Below, piece after piece: positions 1 to 5,432 of a stretch of DNA of 5,442 bases (positions within the stretch are counted from its first letter, which is position 1; each line of letters begins with the position of its first letter). The DNA is from an uncultured Victivallales bacterium (lineage in GTDB: Bacteria > Verrucomicrobiota > Lentisphaeria > Oligosphaerales > JAFGRS01), in contig CAILKC010000541.1 in NCBI GenBank assembly GCA_903834675.1, forward strand, positions 1-5,442, in the 5' to 3' direction. A program made the position numbers and the translations under genes. Below the pieces are notes generated by a model. It did not search any database, was not told where the DNA came from, and saw only the letters and a program-made list of their open reading frames with translations.

Positions 1-11
1 GTCCCGGCCGG

Positions 12-49
12 ATCGGAATGGGACCCGCGGCGGCACGTCTCATTCCGGT
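12..49. repeat. Stem-loop from an inverted repeat, 13-bp stem
   Basis: Bases 12-24 pair with 37-49 across a 12-base GC-rich loop. All 13 positions pair, two of them as G-T wobbles (13:48 and 21:40). No T-run follows on either strand, so it is not a classical intrinsic terminator. A GTCCGGCAC motif follows at 52-60, and CGGCAC also occurs in the loop at 31-36. It could be the terminator of a gene left of the window or a REP-like dispersed element. The sequence alone does not decide between these. Confidence 0.55.
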
Positions 50-80
50 ATGTCCGGCACCAGCCGGGGGCTTGGCCGAC

Positions 81-172
81 CCTGAACCCTGTTTTCCTCT
101 CCGCCAGTCTCCCTGTCCGTCTCCTCCAGTCGCCGTTTCCCCGTCTCGCCGTCTCGCCGTTTCCTGAACCCT
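81..172. repeat. Pyrimidine-rich low-complexity tract bordered by a 10-nt direct repeat
   Basis: The 10-mer CCTGAACCCT occurs at 81-90 and again at 163-172. Between them lie 72 bases with only two A residues, built from short C/T/G words: CCAGTC at 104-109 and 126-131, CGCCGTTTCC at 131-140 and 155-164, and CCGTCTCG twice in tandem at 141-156. No reading frame here looks coding. The pattern fits slippage-generated intergenic sequence. Whether the tract has a function is unknown. Confidence 0.6.
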
Positions 173-230
173 AGGACCTGAGTAGTCACCACCTACGGAA
201 CTGACCTGCGCCCGCAAGAGCCTCCGGCGT

Positions 231-261
231 TTGACCGGAACCCCATGTGGCACGAACGTAT
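231..261 (+). promoter_or_regulatory. Weak candidate promoter for the URO-D-like gene
   Basis: TTGACC at 231-236 matches the sigma-70 -35 box in five of six positions. The best -10-like hexamer downstream is ACGTAT at 256-261, which is a poor match and 19 bases away. The element lies 43 bases before the chosen start codon, so the position is sensible. Because the -10 box is weak, this is only a candidate. Nothing else promoter-like stands out in the 303-base non-coding stretch. Confidence 0.2.
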
Positions 262-288
262 CGCGTTGCGTGGCCCATCCAGAACAGC

Positions 289-293
289 GGAGG
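289..293 (+). promoter_or_regulatory. Ribosome binding site selecting the ATG at 304
   Basis: GGAGG lies 10 bases before the ATG at 304. An in-frame GTG at 247 would extend the protein by 19 residues, but the added residues look unlike a signal or domain and place this Shine-Dalgarno sequence inside the gene. The ATG at 304 is therefore the better start. Confidence 0.75.
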
Positions 294-303
294 TAGCCGG
301 AGC

Positions 304-1377
304 ATGAGCGATCCACGGTATGACAGCTTCATGGGCCGCGGGCCGAAGCAGATTCCGCACTGGGAGCACTGGTCCTGCCCGGACGCGGAGACCTACCTGA
401 CCGGCATCAACTCCTATGACCATCCGAAGCTGTGCCGCGAGCGCCTGGCCCAGCTCTATCCCGAGCTCGGACTGCCGGTTCCGGCGACCGATACCCCGCT
501 GCCGCGTCTCGAGGCACAGACCGACAAGGGCTGGGGGCGGTGGGGCGGCGCCTACCGCACCAACTGGCAGCAGCACGACGCCAGTCACCGCTTCGCCAGC
601 CTGGATGAGATGCGGCGCTTCAGTCCGCTGGCGCAGGGCGATTTCAGCGGCTGGAACGTGGTGGTCGATGGCGACTACCGTAGCGAAGAGGTCATCTACC
701 AGCGCCATCGGAAGAACTACCCCGCGGAGTGGGGAAACCAGGCGCCGGCCGGAAGCGCGGCCTCGGTCGGCTTCTATAACAGCATGTTCATGTGGCCCAT
801 GCTTGTGTTTGGCTATGAGAACTTTCTGACTCTCTGCCTGGAACCCGAATTCGAGCGCATCATGGACGAATTTGCCGAGATCAACCGCCGGGTCTTCCGG
901 GCCTTTGCCCGCCTGCCGGTGAATTTCGTCATCAGCCACGACGATATCGTCCTGACCTCCGGCCCGGTGGTCAGTCCGGCCTGGATGCGGAAGTACATCT
1001 TCCCGCGCTACGAGGAGTTCTGGGGCATCGTCAAGGCGGCAGGCAAAGAGGTCATCTTCATGGTCGACGGCTGTGTCGACGCCTTTGCCGACGACGTCAT
1101 GGCTTGCGGCGCGCGTGGCATCATCAGCGAGCCCTACACTCATTACAAGGCTATCGCCCGGCGCCATCCGGACTGCTTCATCGCCGGCGAGGGAGATAAC
1201 CGGGTGCTGATGCGCAACAACCCCGCCGAGATCCGTGCCATGGTCGAAGCCATGGCCGAGACCGGACGCCTGTCGGGCGGCTACATGATGTGCATCGGCA
1301 ACCACATCCCCTTCAACGTCCCCGGCGAAGGCATCAAGCGCTACCTCGAACTCTCCCGGGAGCTGGCGCAGCGCTGA
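304..1377 (+). CDS. Uroporphyrinogen decarboxylase / cobamide methyltransferase superfamily protein, substrate unknown
   Basis: This is a 357-residue soluble protein of the URO-D (TIM-barrel) superfamily, whose members include HemE and the corrinoid methyltransferases MtaA/MtbA. Family-like segments are the SHDD...SP..M...I.P.Y..F stretch at residues 211-239, an FMVDG strand at 252-256 followed by the helix of an 'ACGARGI.SEP' segment (267-277), and the closing GGYMMCIGNHIPFNVP region at 325-340. The HemE N-terminal arginine motif (M-R-Q-A-G-R) is missing; the N-terminus instead reads IPHWEHW (17-23). The MtaA-type zinc motif (H-x-C and a distal C before G-I-P) is also absent: M-V-D replaces H-x-C at 253-255, and N-H precedes I-P at 333-334. 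It is therefore probably neither HemE nor a standard zinc methyltransferase. Divergent members of this kind are common in Planctomycetes/Lentisphaerae-like genomes and mostly uncharacterised. No signal peptide or membrane segment is present. The gene stands alone, facing a convergent lipoprotein gene. Family assignment is firm; function is not known. Confidence 0.9.
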   Translation: MSDPRYDSFMGRGPKQIPHWEHWSCPDAETYLTGINSYDHPKLCRERLAQLYPELGLPVPATDTPLPRLEAQTDKGWGRWGGAYRTNWQQHDASHRFASLDEMRRFSPLAQGDFSGWNVVVDGDYRSEEVIYQRHRKNYPAEWGNQAPAGSAASVGFYNSMFMWPMLVFGYENFLTLCLEPEFERIMDEFAEINRRVFRAFARLPVNFVISHDDIVLTSGPVVSPAWMRKYIFPRYEEFWGIVKAAGKEVIFMVDGCVDAFADDVMACGARGIISEPYTHYKAIARRHPDCFIAGEGDNRVLMRNNPAEIRAMVEAMAETGRLSGGYMMCIGNHIPFNVPGEGIKRYLELSRELAQR

Positions 1378-1468
1378 GGCCGATCGGGTTGAAGGCCGTG
1401 GCCGAACCGCCTGCTGCGCCTGCGGCCGGGCGGACGCCAGGGCGCTCGCCGACCGCCGACGGGCGAAC
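1378..1468. other. Convergent intergenic gap, no clear terminator
   Basis: This 91-base GC-rich gap separates two convergent genes, where a bidirectional terminator would be expected. Only short stems are visible: GGTT/AACC around a GGCC-GT-GGCC core near 1388-1409, and TCGCC (1446-1450) with GGCGA (1462-1466). No T-run follows on either strand. Termination may be factor-dependent or read through as antisense RNA. Confidence 0.4.
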
Positions 1469-2338
1469 TCATTTCCTCCGGCGGGCCTGCGTGGCAAGAT
1501 TGCCCATCGAGGACTGCTCCAAGGGCGTGATCTTGATGCCCCGGGTGGTGCCGATGTCGTCACGCAGCGGATCAAACAGGATGAATCCGGCCAGGGCATC
1601 GAAGAGCTCAAGGGTGTGGAGTTCCGCGTTCACGGCCAGAATGCCGGCTTCGGCCCGCGCTCCCACGCCCCAGTAGTCGCGGGCACGCTGGTAGGCATCG
1701 GCGGAAGGCTTCTTGAGTCCGGCGCTGGCGTAGGTCAAGGAGTACGCTCCGCCGCTGTAGGCCCGGGCCTCGACCAGACCTCGTGCTTCCAGCGGCAGGA
1801 CCTCCAGGAAGTCGTCGACCGTGGCGCGTACCGACAGGTGCCGGCGTTCCAGCCCCAGGCAGACTTCGCCGGCCGAAACCTGGCCGCCCACGGCCAGGGC
1901 GTCGGTCGCCTTCACCTTGGCCCCCACGCCGATGCAGACGCCGGCCTCCAGGCTGATCACATCGACCAGGTCCAAGACACGGTTGAAAGGATACAGCCCG
2001 ATCGCCCAGCCGATTGGGTACGGCGACCGGCGGGTCCGATCCGAGAGATTCGACCCCAGCATGGCCTTATTCACCAGTATGGAGGTCTCGGGCGCCGCGT
2101 CGAGGGCCTGCTGCTGGAGTTGCCGGACGACGGCGTTGTCCGGCTCAGCCTCGAGCAGAGCCCGCGTGATAAACACGGTCTCCGAGTAGCGCCCGGCCTG
2201 AAGATGATCCCCCGCCCCTTTCTCCAAGCGGTCGAAGGACATCTTGTAGAGTTCGGCGTCGTAGGTGGCACAACCCGAGGCCAGCAGCACGACGGCGACC
2301 GCCAAGCCGCCCAAGCAGGACCACAGCGCGCTTCTCAT
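1469..2338 (-). CDS. Predicted outer-membrane lipoprotein with TPR-like N-terminal segment, function unknown
   Basis: This 289-residue protein begins with a lipoprotein signal: an Arg at 2, a hydrophobic core at 9-20 and the lipobox-like A-S-G-C at 20-23, so cleavage and lipidation at Cys23 are expected. Residue +2 is Ala, which under the Lol rule favours the outer membrane. Residues 38-80 (LEKGAGDHLQAGRY...ALLEAEPDNAVV) look like one TPR-style helical pair. After a linker with SPYPIGW (105-111), the region NRVLDLVDVISLEAGVCIGVGAKVKAT is at 119-145, and a glycine-rich, alternating-hydrophobic pattern continues to about 205. DYWGVGARAEAG (221-232) and a LFDALAGFILFDPLRDD segment (245-261) follow. 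I recall similar NR..DL.D..S...G and DF..GF...DP..DD segments in hypothetical proteins of Planctomycetes/Verrucomicrobia-type genomes, but know no function. An AAGGAG Shine-Dalgarno lies about 8 bases from the ATG, supporting the start. Cys135 and Cys160 in the mature part could form a disulfide. The signal peptide and ribosome site make this strand the real one, against a long antisense frame. Confidence 0.85.
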   Translation of the reverse strand: MRSALWSCLGGLAVAVVLLASGCATYDAELYKMSFDRLEKGAGDHLQAGRYSETVFITRALLEAEPDNAVVRQLQQQALDAAPETSILVNKAMLGSNLSDRTRRSPYPIGWAIGLYPFNRVLDLVDVISLEAGVCIGVGAKVKATDALAVGGQVSAGEVCLGLERRHLSVRATVDDFLEVLPLEARGLVEARAYSGGAYSLTYASAGLKKPSADAYQRARDYWGVGARAEAGILAVNAELHTLELFDALAGFILFDPLRDDIGTTRGIKITPLEQSSMGNLATQARRRK

Positions 2339-2696
2339 CGATCCGACTCCTTCCTGTTTGCTGGGCCGACCCGCGCCCCAGGCGCCGGGTGCGGCCGCCC
2401 GCTCATCCCGACTGGCAGCGAGCGCCGACCTGGACGTCGCTTCCGCTCGTCGGCGGAGCCCGAATTGCGGGCGCCGGAATCGTCCCTTAGGCGGTCACGA
2501 ACCGCTCCCCGCGACACGCCACGGCGTAACCATACCCGGCCCAGCTTTCCAGTGCAACCGTGCTTCGGGCCGATGCCGCGTTTCCTGAGGTCCTGCGTCT
2601 GGCCCTGGTCGCTCTCGTACGCTTTGGCTTGAGAGGATACGGTACAGCGTCGGTCTGAGCACATCCGAAACCGGTGCGGCGTAGGAGGTCCACACG
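2339..2696. promoter_or_regulatory. 358-base divergent intergenic region, presumed two promoters
   Basis: The lipoprotein gene is read leftward and the hydrolase gene rightward from this gap, so promoters for both must lie here. I see no good -35/-10 pair for either direction. The best -10-like hexamer for the rightward gene is TACGGT at 2638-2643, without a matching -35. Small dyads are present: a 7-bp stem 2423-2429/2449-2455 with a 19-base loop, a 5-bp stem 2491-2495/2501-2505, and a 5-bp stem 2516-2520/2523-2527. No small gene with a ribosome site was recognised. Confidence 0.45.
2682..2688 (+). promoter_or_regulatory. Ribosome binding site overlapping an in-frame stop, fixes the hydrolase start
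   Basis: GGAGG (2684-2688) lies 8 bases before the ATG at 2697. The TAG at 2682-2684 is in frame with that ATG and overlaps the Shine-Dalgarno sequence. The protein cannot extend upstream, so the lack of a signal peptide is real unless there is a sequencing error. Confidence 0.9.
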
Positions 2697-4220
2697 ATGA
2701 ATGAACTGAGAATCGGCTGGGCGGCGCGCGACATCTCCACGGACAAGCCGATCAACATCCCTGGCCAGTTCCACATGCGGATATCAGAGGGGATCATGGA
2801 CCCTTTGACGGTCAGCGCGCTCTGTCTCGACAACGGCGCTGATCTGGTGGTGTTTGTCTCCGCCGATCTGGTGGTGATACGTTCCGGTCTGCTCGACGAC
2901 ATCCGCGCCAAGGTGGCCGCGCTCAACCCGGATATCCCGGCGCTGAAGATTCTGCTGAACGCCACCCACACCCACACCGGTGCGAGCCACTACAGCGACG
3001 GGGGGTCCAGCCTGTCCAACAACACCTCGACGGCATTGCCCGGCGAGGTCCCTCACGACGGCATCGAGATCGCCTCGGGCGACGAGTACCGCGGCTTTCT
3101 TGCGACTCAGGCGGCGGAGGCCGTCTGCGAAGCCTACGCCAAGCGCGCCCCCGGTGGCATCGCCTACGGTTACGGCTATGCGGTCGTCGCCCACAGCCGA
3201 CGCGTGGTCTACTTCGACGATACCTCCCAACGCCCTGGCGCGGTCAGCAACTCCACCCACGGCGTGAACGGACATGCGGTCATGTATGGCAACACCAACG
3301 ATGCGAACTTCAGCCACTACGAAGCCGGCGCCGACCATTTCGTCAACCTGCTCTATACCTTCGACCTGGCCGGGAAGCTCACCGGCGCGATCATCAATGT
3401 CCCCTGCCCATCGCAGAATTCCGAGAGTGAATGCAAGCTCTCCGCCGACTACTGGAACGATGTCAGAGTCGCGATCCGCCAGCAGTACGGCGACATCTTC
3501 ATTCTGCCGCAGTGCGCCGCCGGCGGCGATCTCTCGCCGCGCATCCTGCACTACACGAAGGCACAGGCCCGGCGCTTCCAGCTCAAGTACGGCAAGGCGC
3601 AGACGGAACTCGCAGCACGCAAGGATATCGGGGAACGCATCGCCGCGGCCTTCTCGGAGGTCCTGGACTGGGCCAGGAAGGATATCAAGACCGCTCTGCC
3701 GCTAAGCCACGTCGTCAAGACCGTGGAGCTGGCCCGGCGCCTGATCACGGCTGAGGAGTACGAATCCGCCCGGCGCGGGCTGGAGGCACTGAATCAGAAG
3801 CCGTTCAAGACCGACGGTAGCCCCAGAGAACGCCTGCATTATAACTCCATCCTGACCGCCAGCCGCAATCGCTTCGTCCGCATCATCGACCGCTACGCAA
3901 CCCAGATCGCGCAGCCACGGCTGCCGATGGAGTTGCACGTGCTGCGCATCGGCGACCTCGCCTTTGCCTCCAACCGCTTCGAACTGTACATGGATTTCCA
4001 GCACCGGATGCAGGCGCGCAGCCCGTTCGAGCAGACCTTCGTCATCCAGCTTGCCGGGCAGCCCGGGAATGATGGTGGCACGTACCTGTGCACCGAGCGC
4101 GGCGCTTCGGGCAAAGGATACAGCGCCAGCATGTTCTGCAACCTGGCCTCGCCGCAGGGAGGCCAGGAATTGGTCGAAGAGACGGTGGCATTGCTCAAGC
4201 GGCTCCACGCCGAGGGCTGA
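2697..4220 (+). CDS. Neutral/alkaline ceramidase-like hydrolase, no signal peptide, altered metal site
   Basis: This 507-residue protein matches the neutral/alkaline (non-lysosomal) ceramidase N-terminal domain family, whose characterised members hydrolyse the amide bond of ceramide at a zinc centre. The start IGWAARDIST (6-15) is typical of the family, as is NATHTHTG (88-95) with His91 and His93. GDLSPR at 277-282 corresponds to the conserved GDVSPN hexapeptide of Pseudomonas ceramidase, which puts Ser280 at the reported nucleophile position. SNRFELYMDF (425-434) followed by ARSPF (440-444) aligns with the family PGEPF...ARSPF, so Glu429 matches a zinc ligand. Tyr463 in TYLCTE (462-467) is a plausible last ligand. 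The usual C-H-P-T, which supplies the third His, reads C-P-S-Q at 237-240. Classical ceramidases are secreted, usually longer, and carry a C-terminal beta domain; this one starts directly at the domain and is probably cytoplasmic. Substrate is unproven: the family in environmental bacteria is large and mostly uncharacterised. It follows the divergent gap, and ppk2 lies 143 bases downstream. Confidence 0.88.
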   Translation: MNELRIGWAARDISTDKPINIPGQFHMRISEGIMDPLTVSALCLDNGADLVVFVSADLVVIRSGLLDDIRAKVAALNPDIPALKILLNATHTHTGASHYSDGGSSLSNNTSTALPGEVPHDGIEIASGDEYRGFLATQAAEAVCEAYAKRAPGGIAYGYGYAVVAHSRRVVYFDDTSQRPGAVSNSTHGVNGHAVMYGNTNDANFSHYEAGADHFVNLLYTFDLAGKLTGAIINVPCPSQNSESECKLSADYWNDVRVAIRQQYGDIFILPQCAAGGDLSPRILHYTKAQARRFQLKYGKAQTELAARKDIGERIAAAFSEVLDWARKDIKTALPLSHVVKTVELARRLITAEEYESARRGLEALNQKPFKTDGSPRERLHYNSILTASRNRFVRIIDRYATQIAQPRLPMELHVLRIGDLAFASNRFELYMDFQHRMQARSPFEQTFVIQLAGQPGNDGGTYLCTERGASGKGYSASMFCNLASPQGGQELVEETVALLKRLHAEG

Positions 4221-4270
4221 GACGCTGTGAAGACCTCGGGGCCGGGGTCGGAATCGGTATCGGGTCGTGC

Positions 4271-4318
4271 CTGTCTGGACCACGGAAAGTGGCTTGTGGA
4301 CAGCATCGTGGGCCTTTT
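4271..4318 (+). terminator. Weak terminator-like stem-loop after the ceramidase-like gene
   Basis: CTGTC (4271-4275) pairs with GACAG (4299-4303), and an inner stem CCAC (4280-4283) pairs with GTGG (4289-4292) around a GGAAA loop. The two stems are separated by an unpaired internal loop. A four-T run comes at 4315-4318, 11 bases beyond the stem, which is further than in a standard intrinsic terminator. The position, 50 bases after the stop codon, fits. The structure is imperfect, so confidence is low. The rest of the 143-base gap shows no clear ppk2 promoter. Confidence 0.25.
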
Positions 4319-4352
4319 CTCACCGCTTCTGAGGCGTCAACCACAAGCACGA

Positions 4353-4358
4353 AGGGAG
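4353..4358 (+). promoter_or_regulatory. Ribosome binding site selecting the GTG start of ppk2
   Basis: AGGGAG lies 5 bases before the GTG at 4364. An ATG at 4359 directly abuts this motif but is in another frame and too close to be used. Earlier in-frame starts fall inside the ceramidase-like gene or its non-coding downstream region. Translation from GTG gives a protein of normal PPK2 length. Confidence 0.75.
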
Positions 4359-4363
4359 ATGCC

Positions 4364-5161
4364 GTGGCCAGGAAAGACGATAGGCTCAAGCGCAGCGTCT
4401 ACGAAAGCAAACTCGAGGAGTTGCACTTCGAGCTGGTCAAGATGCAGTACTGGATCAAAGAAACCGGCCAGAAGCTTGTTCTGCTCTTCGAAGGCCGCGA
4501 CGCGGCCGGCAAGGGCGGCGCCATCAAGTCCATCACCGACCCACTCAATCCCCGCGGTTGCCGGATCGTCGCCCTTGGCACCCCCTCGGACCGAGAACGA
4601 AGCCAGTGGTACTTCCAGCGCTACGTCGCCCACCTTCCCGCCGCTGGCGAGATTGTGCTCTTCGACCGCAGTTGGTACAATCGGGCCGGAGTGGAGCACG
4701 TGATGGGCTTCTGTTCCGAGGATGAATACACTGAGTTCATGCGCGCCTGCCCCGAATTCGAACGCCTCCTGGTGCGCTCGGGTATCGTCCTGCTGAAGTA
4801 CTGGTTTTCGGTCAGCGACGAGGAGCAAGAGCGCCGTTTTGAGGACCGGGCGGGAGACCCGGCGCGGCGCTGGAAACTCAGCCCTATGGACCTTGAATCC
4901 ATCCCCAAATGGGTGGAATACTCCAAGGCCAAGGACGAGATGTTTCGTCACACCGACATCAAGCAGGCGCCGTGGTGGACCGTCGAGGCCGACGACAAAC
5001 GCCGGGCGCGCCTGAACTGCATCTCCCACATCCTGAGTTCAGTGCCCTACCAGGACGTGACGCCACCGCCACTCAGGCTGCCGCAGCGGCGGCCACCCCA
5101 GGGCAGCTACATCCGGCCCCCGAAGGCGGAACAGAATTTCGTTCCCAACCTGGACCTGTGA
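4364..5161 (+). CDS. ppk2: Polyphosphate kinase 2 (PPK2), class-I-like
   Basis: This 265-residue cytosolic P-loop kinase transfers phosphate between inorganic polyphosphate and nucleotides; class I members mainly convert NDPs to NTPs. The Walker A motif is GRDAAGKGG (44-52), with Asp46 at the conserved acidic position. Walker B is VLFDRSWYNRAGVEHVMGF at 98-116, the DRSWYNR...VMGF signature of the family. The lid region includes WFSVSDEEQERRFEDR (147-162) and RRWKLSPMDLESIPKW (168-183), rich in arginine and lysine for binding polyphosphate. APWW.VEADDKRRARLN (202-218) is the typical closing motif. Length and motif spacing match single-domain PPK2 proteins, with no truncation. The start is the GTG at 4364. 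It lies downstream of the ceramidase-like gene on the same strand, with 143 bases between, so it may have its own promoter. No ppk1, ppx or other polyphosphate gene is in the window. Class I rather than II or III is my reading of the WYNRAGVE motif. Confidence 0.96.
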   Translation: MARKDDRLKRSVYESKLEELHFELVKMQYWIKETGQKLVLLFEGRDAAGKGGAIKSITDPLNPRGCRIVALGTPSDRERSQWYFQRYVAHLPAAGEIVLFDRSWYNRAGVEHVMGFCSEDEYTEFMRACPEFERLLVRSGIVLLKYWFSVSDEEQERRFEDRAGDPARRWKLSPMDLESIPKWVEYSKAKDEMFRHTDIKQAPWWTVEADDKRRARLNCISHILSSVPYQDVTPPPLRLPQRRPPQGSYIRPPKAEQNFVPNLDL

Positions 5162-5187
5162 GAAGACGATACTGGAGGGCAAGAGCA

Positions 5188-5207
5188 GTCCTGCCGCCCG
5201 GCAGGAC
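5188..5207 (+). terminator. Perfect GC-rich hairpin downstream of ppk2, possible terminator
   Basis: Bases 5188-5196 are the exact reverse complement of 5199-5207, giving an 8-bp stem with a four-base loop (or 9 bp with two bases between). It starts 27 bases after the ppk2 stop, a suitable place for a terminator. No T-run follows; the next bases are GCATCGCC. It may instead be a repeat unit, since a near copy lies at 5276-5295. Confidence 0.4.
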
Positions 5208-5236
5208 GCATCGCCGCCGCCGTCCCGCCCTGGAGC

Positions 5237-5251
5237 CGGCGGTCCCCGCCG
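5237..5251. repeat. Short perfect inverted repeat
   Basis: CGGCGG (5237-5242) and CCGCCG (5246-5251) form a 6-bp stem with a three-base loop, within a GC-rich stretch. It lies between the two related 20-nt dyads. In sequence this GC-rich, a dyad of this size can arise by chance. Confidence 0.35.
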
Positions 5252-5275
5252 TATCCCTATCCAGAGACGGCGGAA

Positions 5276-5295
5276 GTCCTGCCCTCCGGCATGAC
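5276..5295. repeat. Imperfect copy of the 5188-5207 hairpin
   Basis: This 20-base segment matches 5188-5207 at 17 of 20 positions in the same orientation, 88 bases downstream. It keeps the dyad with a single mismatched pair: GTC/GAC and TGCC/GGCA still pair. The flanks of the two copies do not match, so only the hairpin unit is shared. Confidence 0.5.
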
Positions 5296-5343
5296 GGCCC
5301 GCTTGAGGGAGACTTCCGGCGGGACTGGTCGCGAATGCCAGAC

Positions 5344-5432
5344 GCCGCGGAGCGCTGAAAGCGCGGCTATTCCTCAGCCCAGGGCATCGCCCTGGGAATG
5401 GAATCCAAAACGAGATTGAGCCCCGCCGGGGC
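5344..5432. repeat. Cluster of three hairpins, likely dispersed intergenic repeat element
   Basis: Three stem-loops follow in close order. The first, GCGC-TGAAA-GCGC at 5352-5364, is enclosed by GCCGC (5344-5348) and GCGGC (5363-5367) as an alternative pairing. The second is a perfect 8-bp stem CCCAGGGC/GCCCTGGG at 5378-5385/5389-5396 with loop ATC, flanked by ATTCC (5369-5373) and GGAAT (5400-5404). The third is GCCCC/GGGGC at 5420-5424/5428-5432. From memory, similar strings (a C-T-G-A-A-A-G hairpin followed by CCCAGGGC..GCCCTGGG) recur between genes in Planctomycetes/Lentisphaerae-like genomes. I could not check this. The minus-strand reading frame over this area is not a credible gene. 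Confidence 0.55.

Noticed and set aside
193..1611. 472-codon minus-strand open frame running through the URO-D-like gene
   Set aside because: It is antisense to a gene with clear superfamily motifs and a ribosome site. Its translation is low-complexity, without a domain, and typical of a shadow frame in GC-rich DNA.
1616..2632. 338-codon plus-strand open frame across the lipoprotein gene
   Set aside because: The opposite strand encodes a lipoprotein signal with a lipobox and has a Shine-Dalgarno sequence. The plus-strand product shows no domain and no ribosome site.
2784..3551. 255-codon minus-strand open frame inside the ceramidase-like gene
   Set aside because: It is a shadow of the plus-strand gene, which carries the family motifs throughout. 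No ribosome site or domain supports it.
4088..4363. N-terminal extension of PPK2 from an upstream in-frame ATG
   Set aside because: It would overlap the ceramidase-like gene and translate a non-conserved leader. The GTG at 4364 has a well-placed ribosome site and gives the normal family length.
304..5161. A single operon or pathway linking all four genes
   Set aside because: The lipoprotein gene is on the opposite strand, gaps are 91 to 358 bases, and no shared substrate or cofactor connects the products.
5188..5432. CRISPR array
   Set aside because: The repeats are few, short, differently spaced and not near-identical, and no cas gene is in the window.
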